DNA of 64,000 nucleotides from Silurus meridionalis (GCF_014805685.1 NC_060909.1:5723792-5787791), one strand, 5' to 3'. Shown: positions 26,648-38,861, numbered from the stretch's first letter. The notes: a model not told the origin generated them from the letters alone. Made by a program: numbers and translations.

Positions 26648-26721
26648 GAGGAGCGTTGGCCGTTATGACAAGATCATGATGACCACCCTTTCTGCGACTG
26701 ATAATGCTGATGTTGCTCATG
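26648..26721 (+). CDS. nr1h3: nr1h3 exon with start codon (codons 1-16 start here)
   Basis: The acceptor is acaatgcag and the donor g|gtaagt. Translation starts at the tandem ATGATG at 26676 and reads [15 protein letters not shown], ending in phase 1. A tiny uORF (ATG at 26665, MTRS) ends at 26677-26679, overlapping the main start codons, so initiation here probably involves leaky scanning or reinitiation. The first 28 nt are 5'UTR. Confidence 0.8.
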
Positions 26722-29700
26722 GTAAGTTTCACGTTTCTTGAACAGTTTGTTTTGCGCATCTAACCAACCGTGACTAAACAATTAAACTGTAGGGCTCAAA
26801 TTATTAATGACTAATCAGGAAATTACCATTTACTGTAAGGAAATCATTAGAGCTGGGTCGTATAGTTCCCTTTAATACATTTTCATTATAGATGTGAAAC
26901 TACAGTATTTTGCATTGTCAGAGGAGAATAGATACAAAAAAACACCATGCTTCTCTAAGTCTAAGTTTGCTGCTAGAAAGCAGTACACAAAACTTTAGTT
27001 TGTTCTATTGTAAAACACAAGTTTTAATTAACCAATGTTTCATATATAATTTACTCCTAATATTACACTATATGGGCAATAGCATTGGGACACCTGACTT
27101 TTCTAACCATATGTGGTTCTTCCCCAAACTGTTACCACAAAGTCGAAGGCACACAATTGTGTTGGACATCTTTGGATGTGGCAGCATCAAATATTCTCTC
27201 AACTTGAACTTGGAATCCCAAACCTGTTCCAGTATGTGACCTGTGCACAAAGCCAGCTCCATGAAGATATACCATACATGAGTTTTGGCTGAATCTAAAA
27301 TCTGAAAATCTGTTGAAGGGTATTAATGCAGCAGAAGGGGACTAAATATGAATCTTCTGGTCAGGTCTCCACAAACTATATATGTGTTTATACAGTCTAT
27401 ATAACCAAGAAGATAGTCTACCTTTTGTATGTTTATTATGCCTGCTAATATATTTCACATGGATATTTCCTCAAACAGTGCAGATAATGTGTCAGTCAAG
27501 CAGGCTTGAATAAAGCCCAGACTGACAACTTAATATTTTTTGAAGGATCATGGAGTGACCTTTTATATTAGCCAGGCCTGGTTCAGCAACATACACTATA
27601 TTTCCAAAAGTATTGGGTCACTTGACCTTTCCTGTTAAATGTGGTTCTTTTCCAAACTGTTACCATCAATTGTGCAGGACGTCTTACGATGCGCTATAAT
27701 AAAATTTAGCATTCACTTGAAACTCAAACCTGTTCCCGCATGGCACTGCCCCCATGCACAAAGTGAGCTCCTTAAAGATCTGGTTTACATGCTTTGGAGA
27801 GGAAGATTTTTGAGTGGCCTGCTATAGAGCTCTGATCTCATCCCTACTGAACACTTTTGGGATGAATGTGAACGCTGACAGCACCCCAGGAATCCTCACC
27901 TACATCACAACCTGCCTTTCGTAACACCCGTGTGGCTGATGAACACAAATAATGATAAGCACACTCCAAAATCTAGTGGAACATCTTCCCAGAAGAGTGG
28001 AGGAAATTATAAGAGCAAATTGGGACTAAATGTGGAATGCGACGCTCAAAAATCACAATCAATTATGACTAGGTGACCCAATACTTTTGGAAATATAGTG
28101 TATATTAGTGTTTTGTGTATACATAAGAGGTGGTATTAAAACGTTTCTAGACTAGCGTCAAAACGTCTTTGTAAAAGATTTGCCCAGTTTCACGCAGAAT
28201 TTAACGTTTGCTCTTTGTTCTAACTTATTGTCCATGATTAAATCGCAGGCATGGTAACGCACATGGTCAGAATAGGACCTGCTTTCACCATCAGTCTCGA
28301 AACCTTTTGATACCACCTCATATACAGTAGATGGGTAAATGGACAGTATGAGAATACATCCAAAATACTCAAATGTTCCTAGTCTGCATTATTTTCAAAT
28401 TTCATGATATTATTGATACCAATGTGAATATTTACATGAATACCAGAGTTTCTTTGTACTGTTAGCCACGTACCCTCGAGCTGGCATGGACGCCACAAGT
28501 TTGCGCAAAAACCTTAATAAAAATAAGAAAAGAAACAGGGCGTCTTTTGATCATATGGATCAATAGGAATGATTAGACATGAGTTAAGATGGTCTGTATT
28601 TCCACTTGTTTATACGCAAATAGTGCAAAATCTTAAATAATAAATATTCAGGATATTGAACTTTTAATTGTAAGGAATATATCAGAATTCTGGAAATGCC
28701 AGTTTCCAGTTTTAAGCAAACAAAAAAAAAAAATCCCAGACTATACTGTATGTAAGTGTGTGGTTTTTTTTTGTTTTTTTTTTCCTGTAGGGGCGAATCT
28801 GGGGTGTGTCACTGAGGAAGGCTCAGTGAGTTCAGCAGAAGTGAAACATGAGTTACACACTTCTCCTAGTCAACCAGTTTTATTCACCAGTTCTCCTAAA
28901 GAGCTGCACGACAAGCTACACATGGACCCTAGCAATGTCAAACCGGATCCCTCTGCAGACACACCTGCGCCAGGTACGACGAGGTGTTGGTGGATTTCTG
29001 GTACTTTATTTATCTCTATACAAAATATAACGGTTTATTACCAGGTCCATCTTGTAATTGCACTCTGATGTTCATTTACAGGAAAATATGGGACATTGAT
29101 GGAATTTAGCGTAATGTGTCTATGGGTTTAGGCGCGTCTATGAAACATAATGACGTATCGAATTCATGTGGTAGGTGGGACCCAGGGGTCTATTATCCGT
29201 TGGGTAGGTGGGTTGTTTGAAGAGCTGAGATTATGTGCATGTGACAGCATTGCAAATGAATTGTTAAGGTTTAGTTTACAAGAGTGTTAATGGGTGTCCC
29301 CCTAGAATTTACAGACATAAAGGTACACAATTAGACAGTTTCCCACTATTTAGAAACCCCAGTCTACGGATATCCCTCTCAGCATTTTCACGGTGTAAAT
29401 CCCGGCACACACGGCAAACCGGTATTACAAATTGAAGTGACAAAATTCCCGATCTGTAATTAAAAATTCGGTTGAAAATCTTAAAGTATCTGCTTCTGCT
29501 ATGGAAAGACCTGAAGTTTTTTTTTTTTTTAATGAAGGTTTTGTTTTAATTTCAGAACTAAAATCATAAATTATGATCGTACAGGCTATTACAAGAGCGT
29601 ACATTTGAATTGATGATTTAGATTGGACGTATCTCTTTGAGTAATCCTGTAGTATAAAGGTTAAATCCCCAAAAGGGTTGAATAAAGCACATTTCAGATA

Positions 29701-32231
29701 CATCACTGCTTCTAAAGCCAAAAAAAAGTACAATTTGAGTAACAAAATGCTTTCTGAGTAACAGTGTCTGATCTACAGTGACCAAAAAAACATCTCATTA
29801 GTCTCAAAGTAGCTGTGCGTATTTAGCACGGGGTCCCGTCGAAGGTGGGTGGGCCTTGGCGATTGACTCTTTTGAAAGTGTCATTCATTTATATAACTGC
29901 GTAGTTAACTGAGAGGGTCTAAGTTTTTGCTCAAGCAGTGGCATTTTGGTGTTGCAGGGAATTGATTTTGTGACTTTTTCAGATCATCTTATCTCTCATG
30001 ACTCTATTAAATGTACCGAAAAATATAACATTAAAATAAAATGTTTTTTTTTTATTATTGTTTACTTTGAAATCAGCGGTGAAATCCAAGTTTAACATTC
30101 ACTGAGACGCCGGTGAGGCGTGTAAAAAGTTATTCAAGCATGCTGCGGTTAGACCACAAGCAGGATGTATTGAAATAACTCCATTACTGAATATAGAAAT
30201 AATGACGTGTACACAAAAAATCCCCACAAACCACTAGCTCTGCTTCTATATATATACACCTGTGTTAATGAGCATCCGCTTTCTGTCTGTGTGTGTGCGT
30301 ATATAGAGAACCAGCCAATGAAAAGGAAGAAAGGTCCAGCTCCTAAGATGCTTGGGAACGAGGTGTGTAGCGTATGTGGGGACAAGGCTTCCGGTTTCCA
30401 CTACAACGTACTGAGCTGTGAGGGCTGCAAGGGCTTCTTCAGGCGCAGCGTAATCAAAGGAGCGCAGTACGTCTGCAAAAACTCGGGACGTTGCGAGATG
30501 GACATGTACATGCGGCGAAAGTGTCAGCAGTGTCGACTGCGCAAGTGTCGGGAAGCCGGCATGCTGGAGCAGTGTAAGTGCTTCGTCTTCTTTTCCTGAG
30601 AGCAAAGAGATCTAGCGTGTTTTTTTCTTGAGCAAATGAAGTTTAAAAGCCTAATAGTATCGATCCAGTGACTGGCAATCTTGAGATCTATTTATTTCTC
30701 TATGATATCCTGGAATTTATGATTGTAATACTGCCTGAAACACTTTTAAAGGGGACATACACACAGTTTCAGCCCATCTCATGTTAATCTCAAAAACCTA
30801 TAGAGTAGCATTATCCTTCATATCCCAGAAGCGTCTTCTCAGATTTACTAAAGTCAAGCTCCTGGAGGCGTGCCATGGGTGGAGCTAAAGAGTCTCGAGC
30901 ATGTGCAGCTTTTGTGTTTACAAGCTGTGACACTGCTATAAATTTCAGCGTCTTATATGAACTACGGCTAACAATCAGATCCAGACAGAGTCTGAAATTG
31001 AACATCGATTACAGCAGTCAATATGGTAAATACTGAACAGTGTTTTCCTTCCCTCACATCCAAAAACACACTTCTCTGGAGACATTCATCTTTAGCTAAT
31101 CTTTTGCAGCACTGCAGGCAAACTTCTGTAACCAAATGAAGCATGGTGATGGGTGTGCTCTCGCTCTGGTTACTGGGGGGGGGCATGATTAGCTTGAGAA
31201 TCCAACTTTTAACAGTGTAAATAATTCAGAATACATTAAATAGCATGATTACACTCGCCCTTCTTTAAACCTCGCACTTACTCAACCTACACTAGTGTTT
31301 TAAAATCTTTTTTTCCGACCAGGTGTGCTTTCGGAGGAGCAAATTCGGTTGAAGAAAATGAAGAAGCAGCATGAGGAAGATGCAGCTCGAGGCTCGGCCG
31401 TGGCTACACCTAGCCCAGCGGTTGACATCCCCCCTTTGGCTCCAGAGCAGCAGGAAATGATCGAGAAGTTAGTCTCCATGCAGAAACAGTGCAACAAACG
31501 CTCCTTTATTGACCGCCGCAAAGTCACTGTAAGTAAACCTGGAGTTTCATGAGGAATCTTCATGTTCACCCTTTTATACAGAGCAGATCTGCTTCATAAT
31601 GTAGAACTGCAGAAATATACACATTTGAAAAGAATTGAAGCCAGTCCAGCATAAAGGTCTTAAAGCCTTGGGTACCTCTGGCTCTTATAATATAGAAAGA
31701 TCTGTTTGTTAGTTCAAAAACCCCTTCATTGCAGCAATTGTGTATTCGTCCCCCCACGAGCGCATGACCGATTCCTTTTTCGCTTCGAAATTTTGCAAAA
31801 CTTCAGAATTATTTTTTTTTTTTTTACACATGACATTCACTTCACTTAAGTGTTACAACATTTAACACTCAGTGTGGCAAGTTTATTCCTTTTGTCCCTT
31901 TTCCCTTGTCCTCCCACAGCCATGGCCACAGAGTCAGGACCCGATGAACCGGGAGGTACGTCAGCAGCGCTTTGCTCATTTCACCGAGCTGGCGATCATG
32001 TCGGTGCAGGAGATAGTGGACTTCGCGAAACAGCTGCCTGGTTTCCTGGAGCTTACCCGGGAGGACCAGATCGCCCTGCTCAAAACCTCCACCATTGAGG
32101 TCAGTCTGCCTTCAGGTCACTGTGAATGGTTTTGTAATCATATTTCTGTGTTCCACGTTATGCAAACACACCCAGATGGACTAATGCACTTCTGCTGGAG
32201 CTGTTTCTGCTGTGCCAGTTTGTAAATAGTG

Positions 32232-32262
<31 letters not shown>

Positions 32263-32834
32263 CTTTCCTATTTTTTAAACTGAACACATTCTGCCCCCTA
32301 GTGGTAATTCAGGACAACCACCGCTGTCCTCCGTCTCTCCTTGCTACAGTTTGATGCATCGATTTTTCTGTTGCAGATCATGCTGCTAGAGACTTCTCGC
32401 CGCTACAATCCAGCGATCGAGAGCATCACTTTCCTCACACCGGACTTCAGCTACAACAAAGACGACTTCGCCAAAGCAGGTGTGGCTGCACATACATCAT
32501 TTATACCAGTTGGCCTGATTCTACCTTTAGGTGCATGGGCCCTCTAAACTGGCTGTAAACCGTTAGATGCTCATGCACTTTGGCTCGAAATTTCTCAGCT
32601 ATACATGTACAAGTGGTGGTGTGAAAATTGTAACAGGAAACATCCTAGACCTTAAACCACCACTGTACTGAATGTCAGTAAAATCTATATTGTATCTATC
32701 TAATTAAATTATCAATATAATTATATTATTCTACTGATATACAGTAAACTAATGGATTTGAGACATTGTGTATTATTTGAATGGAAGGAATGCAAAACAT
32801 GAAATTGCTTGTCATTTAGAATAATATATAATAT

Positions 32835-32895
<61 letters not shown>

Positions 32896-35606
32896 AATCA
32901 AATTAATGCAATGCATTACTTTTTTTTATTATATTGATTAAATCGAGTAATTTGGCACAAATAACCTAAAGTTGAGTACATGAAAGAATGTAATTAAATA
33001 ATTATTTGTTCGACCCCTTTTGGGCAGTACAGATGTGTGTGTTTGTGTGCGTAAAAACATTTTTGATCAATAAACCTAAAAAAATAACACTGCAGACAGG
33101 ATTAAACCGGCTACATTGCCTGTGCGAGCGCGCTGTAAGTACGGTGCAACATCGATGCGCTAAAAAACAATCCCAAATAAATGTACACCATTAAATAACA
33201 GAATATACCATTACAGCATATAACAGACAATCAGAAATATTTAAATCTCAACCACTAAGATGCTCTTGTGTAGGTCACAGATCAGCATTATCATCATATA
33301 TAAACTTCTATATAAAATGTAACTTATATGTATATAAAACCGGTAGTTTTGACATTGTGCACCCCCATATAACCAAAATGGCACGATCCTCTTTTGCATT
33401 TTTGCGAAGGTTCGTCTGGGAGATTTGTAGTCAAATTTAGGCTCCTCCTATCGAAGCATCGACTTTTCAAGGTCACCCCTAGTTATCCTTATTATATAAG
33501 GACTGATACTACTGGAAGTTTTACTCCACTGAATTTAGACACTTGTATTAGATTGAATAATTAGGGATTCTACGGTACTTCCGTTGCAACTGCAGACGAA
33601 TGTCTCCTCCTGCTCAATGTAAAGAATGTTTCCGTCATCTTGGTTAACATTTGATCTTATGATCTGATTATTGTGTGTCAGCATACCGTAGTCAAATCGC
33701 GTCCTCCCTGTGAAAGTCATCCGCGCGGCTAAACTGCATTAAACACCGAAAATGTTATTGCTTTTCATTCTGTTCGGAGCAGTTTACAACCTGGCTGTGT
33801 CTTTAAATGACCTCTCTTCCACCTGGCTTCTCTGCAGGGCTGCAGATCGAGTTCATTAACCCCATCTTCGAGTTCTCTAAGGGCATGAACGACTTGCACC
33901 TGGATGAAGCAGAGTACGCGCTGCTCATCGCGATAAACATCTTTTCAGCAGGTCAGTCTATTGTTCACACGTGCAGGACGTTTATACAACAGATTCGAGA
34001 ACAGTGGTACCATTGATTTGGTGGGGTTTTTTTTGTGTGTGCGTGTAAATGTGTTTTTAAAAACTGATAATAATAGCATGCCTGTGGGTGTCGTACACTG
34101 ACACTACACTTCATTAAACCAAGCTGACACAGTGGGAGTGAAGATGAATAATACATTTTAGCTGAGGATGCCAGCTGGAAAGCGACTAACGCTTTTCCTT
34201 GACTGTAATTCAGTGCTGTATTATGTGTCTTATTTTTTTTTTCGTGGTGGTTTATGGACAGCAGTGACTAAACACTCCTAAAGCCGGCTTTAGTCCCCGC
34301 TTGAGGTTTGACTTCTCACTGACGTACTGCAGGATATTTTTATGAGCCTGCCTGACCTTCCTCTAAGGCACTTCTACGCTCTTTAAAGGAAACACAACAT
34401 GACATTATAGTGTCCGTCATCTCTATTTCTGCTTTTTCTCCACCTCTGTGCTTAGACCGACCCAACGTGCAGGATCATGATTTGGTGGAGAAGCTCCAGC
34501 AGCCGTATGTGGACGCTCTGAATTCGTACATCAGGATCAAAAGACCAAATGTAAGTCATGATAGAATGGAAGGGTTCCAAGTGTAAAAAAGTTCCTTTGT
34601 ACGCATTTATGAGCTTGATTTACCAGTACTGGGTAAGCGACGCCGGAAAATACGATTTGTCAGCACTTCAACCAGAAGAAGCTGTCTCAGTATTTGGCAT
34701 GTCGGTCTTTCTGTATGCAACCATGAAAAACTGCCAGTACACCTCCTCTATTTTCATAAACTTGGACAGTGAGAAAACAAGGCCATACATGCAGTCCTTT
34801 TTATGTGCGGAACAAAGTTCAAATCAGAGTTTCCTTAGGAACGTCTAAAGCGGCGGACTGCAAGTTTGTTTAGTCTTCGCATCGCACTTTGAGCAATTTT
34901 TTTTAAACTTCGAAACATACACAACAATGCCAGGGGTATAAAAAGAAACTAGAGTTAGCGCAGTGTCACTGCATCTACTTTCTCTGTAAAATAAATAAGA
35001 TTTGTTTTCGCGTGTTAGATGCTAATCAGGAATAGCGGCTAATGCTAGCGCTATGGATTCAAGATTTTTTTATTTGTCACAAACATAATTATATGCAGGA
35101 TACCTGAATCCATAGCTCTAGCGTTAGCGGCTAGTCACTTCCCAAATAGGGTCTAACAAATATCTATTAACTATTTAATTAAAAAAAAATCTAATTTAAT
35201 CTAATTAATTTTTGCCAATTTAATTGATGATTTAATTGAATTGATTGATTTAATCAATATAATTAAAAAAGTGATTAATTTGATTTCTTCTTTTTTTCTT
35301 CTATTTTAGATATTATTTAACCAAGCAGGCATTTTGTTTAAAATTGAAAATTAAACTGTTCGAATATTAATCACAAATATTAATAATAACAAACTGCAAT
35401 TTTGTTTTGTGGGTTTCGCGTGTTTGTTCTCCCCCAATCAATCGTTCAGTGCAGTAGTTTCCGGAGTGACTTTTCCCCTTGCCTTATTTTTATTTCCTTA
35501 AAAAAATAAAACTACAGATTTTAAAAACTATTTTTAAAAAGTAGAAGTACACAAAAAAAGAAAACTAAATTACAGTACCATGAGCAAATGAAAATCATCA
35601 ATTTAT

Positions 35607-35652
<46 letters not shown>

Positions 35653-35666
35653 GATTTTCATTTATA

Positions 35667-35756
<90 letters not shown>

Positions 35757-35949
35757 TAGAAACTAAACCCACTAGTGTGTCTGTGTTCAATCTATATTCC
35801 AGGATCATCTGATGTTCCCACGTATGCTGATGAAGCTGGTCAGTCTGCGTACCCTGAGTAGCGTTCACTCTGAGCAGGTCTTCGCTTTGCGACTGCAGGA
35901 CAAGAAACTCCCCCCTCTTCTGTCTGAAATCTGGGATGTCCACGAATGA
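26676..35949 (+). CDS. nr1h3: Liver X receptor (oxysterol nuclear receptor), complete coding region in 9 exons
   Basis: This ligand-activated transcription factor binds oxysterols, pairs with RXR on DR4 elements and controls cholesterol efflux and lipogenesis genes in the nucleus (family knowledge). Coding exons are 26676-26721, 28791-28973, 30307-30573, 31323-31528, 31920-32099, 32377-32479, 33838-33951, 34456-34550 and 35803-35949. They total 1341 nt, every junction is phase-compatible with GT..AG introns, and the product is 446 aa (human LXR-alpha is 447). Residues 97-166 form the DNA-binding domain, with zinc cysteines C97, C100, C114, C117, C133, C139, C149 and C152 and P-box CEGCKG. The ligand-binding domain fills roughly 240-446, keeping H420 and W442 (the ligand-switch pair, human H421/W443) and the AF-2 helix PLLSEIWDV. 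The divergent N-terminal A/B region (1-76) is typical. I chose the first of two adjacent ATGs; the second, at 26679, is equally possible. Neither disruption nor frameshift was seen. The symbol follows fish usage for a single LXR gene. Confidence 0.96.
27069..27420 (+). mobile_element. Tc1-like remnant in nr1h3 intron (aaaagtattggg family)
   Basis: It starts acactatatgggcaatagca, contains ggttcttccccaaactgtta and ends near acagtctatata. Confidence 0.65.
27594..28100 (+). mobile_element. Complete deleted Tc1-like element with TIRs and TA target site in nr1h3 intron
   Basis: The 28-bp ends are perfect inverted repeats (cactatatttccaaaagtat at the left, ctttggaaatatag-type sequence inverted at the right) and are flanked by TA at 27592-27593 and 28101-28102. 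Inside, a C-terminal transposase remnant includes a [12 protein letters not shown] catalytic motif near 27842-27866, with stops. The HTH and first catalytic residues are gone. Confidence 0.85.
28126..28320. mobile_element. Mariner-type MITE in nr1h3 intron
   Basis: Imperfect inverted ends gaggtggtattaaaacgttt..ctagact and agtctcgaaaccttttgata flank about 140 bp with short mariner-like fragments (tttgcccagtttcacgcaga). Confidence 0.7.
28791..28973 (+). CDS. nr1h3: nr1h3 exon encoding the A/B (AF-1) region, residues 16-76
   Basis: The acceptor follows a very strong T-tract (tttcctgtag) and the donor is cag|gtacga. The 183-nt exon enters and leaves in phase 1. It encodes a Ser/Pro-rich segment, residues 16-76, containing TSPSQP, TSSPKEL and two sequences that fit the psi-K-x-E/D SUMO consensus: VKHE (33-36) and VKPD (65-68). 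The A/B region is the least conserved part of LXR, so assignment rests on phase, position and similarity to fish LXR N-termini as I recall them. Confidence 0.85.
30307..30573 (+). CDS. nr1h3: nr1h3 exon encoding the complete DNA-binding domain
   Basis: This 267-nt exon runs from acceptor tatag to donor cagt|gtaagt, in phase 1 at both ends. It encodes residues 77-166, with the basic [13 protein letters not shown] lead, both zinc modules, the P-box [11 protein letters not shown] and the carboxy-terminal basic helix [17 protein letters not shown]. All eight zinc-binding cysteines are present. Both fingers lie in one exon, without an intervening intron. Confidence 0.97.
31323..31528 (+). CDS. nr1h3: nr1h3 exon encoding hinge and start of the ligand-binding domain
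   Basis: The 206-nt exon enters in phase 1 (completing C166) and leaves in phase 0 at act|gtaagt. It encodes [15 protein letters not shown], then a variable Ala/Pro hinge, then the helix-1 region [18 protein letters not shown]. The hinge segment (about residues 182-200) is lower in conservation than its flanks, as usual for the family. Confidence 0.96.
31920..32099 (+). CDS. nr1h3: nr1h3 exon encoding LBD helices 2-5
   Basis: The 180-nt exon is in phase 0 at both ends. It encodes residues 235-294, including [20 protein letters not shown] and the signature [17 protein letters not shown], which forms the nuclear-receptor helix 3-5 fold and co-activator groove. The donor is gag|gtcagt. Confidence 0.97.
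32377..32479 (+). CDS. nr1h3: nr1h3 exon encoding LBD middle segment
   Basis: The 103-nt exon follows acceptor ctgttgcag and encodes [16 protein letters not shown] and the beta-turn [12 protein letters not shown], residues 295-329. It ends in phase 1 before a gtgtgg donor, slightly weaker than the others. Confidence 0.96.
32690..33060. mobile_element. hAT-like remnant with A(n)(AT)n tract in nr1h3 intron
   Basis: It shares gaaatgcaaaac-type, attgattaaatcgagtaat and gggcagtacagatgtgtg segments with 51800-52160. An A19(AT)n microsatellite occupies 32835-32890. Confidence 0.55.
33838..33951 (+). CDS. nr1h3: nr1h3 exon encoding LBD helices 7-8
   Basis: The 114-nt exon is in phase 1 at both ends. 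It encodes [20 protein letters not shown] and the helix-8 sequence [16 protein letters not shown], which contributes to the RXR dimer interface in this family. Confidence 0.96.
34456..34550 (+). CDS. nr1h3: nr1h3 exon encoding LBD helix 9 region
   Basis: The 95-nt exon begins [16 protein letters not shown] and ends RIKRPN in phase 0 before gtaagt. DRPNVQD is a conserved LXR/FXR-type loop. Confidence 0.96.
34850..35480 (-). mobile_element. hAT-like remnant in nr1h3 intron, reversed
   Basis: The sequence aatgccaggggtataaaaag..gcgcagtgtcactgcatctac is the reverse complement of 17500-17565, and the AT-rich part (35150-35300) carries the attaattgattt units of the same family. Confidence 0.5.
35607..35752. 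repeat. (GATA)n, (GT)n(AT)n microsatellites in nr1h3 intron
   Basis: About 11 gata units are followed by about 25 gt and 16 at units. They lie 50-190 bp upstream of the terminal nr1h3 coding exon. Confidence 0.97.
35803..35949 (+). CDS. nr1h3: nr1h3 terminal coding exon with AF-2 helix and stop
   Basis: The exon encodes residues 399-446: helix 10/11 ([20 protein letters not shown]) and helix 12 ([13 protein letters not shown]), then TGA at 35947-35949. This C-terminus is essentially invariant across vertebrate LXRs, supporting an intact gene. Confidence 0.97.
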   Translation, partial: DHLMFPRMLMKLVSLRTLSSVHSEQVFALRLQDKKLPPLLSEIWDVHE

Positions 35950-36511
35950 CAAAACAAGCCCCAAGGCCAGCCCCAAGGACAAAGTCACGCAGTGTTTAAT
36001 GATTGGAGAGTGCTATTCTATCAGCCCCACTGACCACCTTGCTCTTGAGGAGTTTGTTTTATCTTCCTCTGGACTTATGATTGTACTCTCCTGTTCAGGA
36101 TACAGTGGTTTTGTGGTTGGCCTTCTCTGAATCAGGACTCTATAGACTGTCTAGACCATTCAGAAATGCTTAGGGAATGATTGTAGGCAGTTTGGGATCC
36201 GGAATTCTCGCTTACTGGAATGAATGATTGTACATTTAAGGCGGTTGATTGATATTTCTTTCCACAGTACCTATTCCACTGGCACAACCTGTGGCCCATT
36301 TGAGCTCGAATCCAGATTGCTGCCTTCAAGAAGCAAATGAACGCAGTCGATTTTTGAGCTAGGCAGGAAGTTTGGCTCTGTACTGTATGAGCATTATTTC
36401 TCCCTGCACTTTGGGGCCAACAACCTGAAATTTCACACATGGTCATGGAGCAGTGCTCCAACAAATGACCTGCTTGAGGATAATTTGAGAAACAATTGAT
36501 AAGCCTTTCTA

Positions 36512-36542
<31 letters not shown>

Positions 36543-38175
36543 CCTTCTTTTTTTTGCTTTAACAGGAGCTCGTATTTATGCCTCATCGGGGACAGTGCAG
36601 GAAAAAGTGGGATATCTGCGCATTTATTTCTCAGTTTGGGTAATGCACAAGGATTTTTTTTTTATATGTAGCTTATAACGTCAGGATACGGAACCGATTT
36701 GGGTGTTGGCGAATGACGCGTAGCTCCTCGATTGTCTTGATGAAGTCCTATATTTTCTTATTCCTTTATTAATTTCCAAAAGGAGCGGGCATGGCTACGT
36801 TAAGGCTGCATACAATCTTGTGTTCGCCGTCTAGACGCAATGGTGGCGGTGAACAAAATGCAATCTCGGCTTCGTCTAAAAAGAAAAATCCAGCACGTTA
36901 CTTACAGGGATTGGCAGGCGGCTGTAGACCTGTCAACATAAACCAGTATGCTGCTTTTGAAAACTACTGTAACTTTGGTTTGAGAAATCTCACGTGTAAA
37001 ATCGGTTAACATTGTACGTATTGGCTTAGAACTTTGTTTTATGTCGACCATTGTCATTTAGTAACTGCTAGTAAAAGTAAACCCCTGAAATGTTGCCAGT
37101 AGTCTCATGGCCTAATGGTTCACAAAGCAAAAGAACAGCAGAAATTAATTAATGGGTTTTTCAGGTTTAAATCGTCATAGTTTTTAATGATCAATGCTAC
37201 CTCCTTGTCTGAAGCCATGCTCTGGCAGCATACAGAGACGGGCGGGTTTTTTTGGCATCACCCACTTTCTCATTCGGACTGGAATTTCCTTTTAATTCGC
37301 TTGTTTGCGCTAATCTCAATGTTTTTGCTTCGCAGCATTAAAGGGGATATCCGACTTTGTATCCAATTAATCAGATGAAGCGCATTTCCACCTACAATAT
37401 GCAACTGTATTATTTAGGGAAAGTAGCTCACTGGGATATGCGAAGAAAGAATTTCAGGGTGCTGTAAACATACGACAAGTAAAAAAAACCCTTTACCTTT
37501 ACTTTTAATATGCACTGGGGTATAAAGGGCCTGTTAAAGAATTTGAGCCAATCCGATTTTCTCTAAGAAAATAAAAAGGTTTATTTGTTCCCATTCACAC
37601 CTGGAAAGCTTTGGCATCTTGCATCAGGATTATTTCTCAGACATTTTTTTTAACCACATGCAAATACACTTTCACACGTTTCTGTTGTCAGTAGGCAAAT
37701 GAGTCTTAATATGCACATTGGCTAATTTAAACTTCGTGTGCCTGGTTGTGATGTCATAGGAACGATCATATTTAAATCGGATTTTTCAGATTAGTACTGA
37801 AATATCATATAAATGCATCCAGGATACATTTATACTTTTTTGCATTTTGATGCAGATAATCTTTATCCAGATATAATCCTTGTACTCAAGGTGAATAAAA
37901 ATGTACACGTATAAACGGGGACTTTGATTCATAGAAGTTACCTCCAGTCGTTATTATTTATTATGGCCTTAGTGATGATGAAACTTTCCCAGTTTAAAAA
38001 CCCAGTACTGTTTAATTCAGAACGAAAACTATGGCCTGTGTTATTGATTCTTTGTTTCGTATTGTTAGTTTTGAAAATGTTGTAGTGCATTCTTTTTCTT
38101 TTTTTTTTCTCTTCGTACTCACCCGCTTCTCTTTTTAGCCTGCACTATAAATAAAAATTGTATTATTTGAATAAT
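35950..38175 (+). other. nr1h3: Probable nr1h3 3'UTR and immediate downstream region
   Basis: No further reading frame of interest follows the stop. An AATAAA hexamer at 38150-38155, and an earlier AATAAA near 37570, are candidate poly(A) signals; the exact 3' end cannot be fixed from sequence. A (CT)n run lies at 36516-36542. The stretch is largely free of recognised transposons, which fits a long UTR. Confidence 0.35.
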
Positions 38176-38861
38176 TTATTTAATACAAATTTGATAAGCA
38201 CGGTCTGAAAAAATTTGAAGTGTAACATAAATCATGGAGGTTTTAACCGTTTATAAGGATGGTGCGTATGTAACCTGGCCGTGTATGGCATTTAAAAGTA
38301 GCCTTCTTTAAAATCGGATTAGGATAAAATTGTGTACACTAATGCGATCCAGTCCTTAATAGTTGATCTGTCTTAACACCACTATGGTGTTGGGTTTCTT
38401 AGCTTTAGAGAAAGCACGTGGGGCATTTCTACACCGTTCGTTTGTTTTTCACAATTCATCTGTGGTGTGTGTGTGTACAGTTTCTTAATCTATGTTGACA
38501 TAATTTGTTGGCTTTTAAGACAAGCATTTAATTCAGATCTAATTTGAATACTATATTTTTTTTATGCCCTTGTGGGTGAACCATTTCCTCTTAACTCATC
38601 TGACCTGTGGTGTCGTTTCAAACAACGGTGGAATACAAATGCAAACTTGGGCCTTAAGTCTTCGGATAGATTGCTTTATACACATAATTTAAAAGCTGAC
38701 AAATTTTATTGTGTCTGCCAGAGTGTGTACATATATATAAATATGAATATATATGAAATGTTTGTTGAAAATGTAGATGACTAAACACCTCAACTATTCT
38801 TTATACTGAAATACATTGACCTGAAACATGGAACTGCATGTTGCCTTTTAATGTCACTTTT

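Larger units (their letters stand above)
26722..28790 (+). other. nr1h3: nr1h3 intron between start-codon exon and A/B exon
   Basis: This is the most transposon-loaded nr1h3 intron. It holds a Tc1-like remnant at 27069-27420, a complete 507-bp deleted Tc1-like element at 27594-28100 and a mariner MITE at 28126-28320. Otherwise nothing exon-like was seen. Confidence 0.8.

Noticed and set aside
30246..30605. 119-codon minus-strand frame opposite the nr1h3 DBD exon
   Set aside because: It is the antisense shadow of a conserved coding exon.
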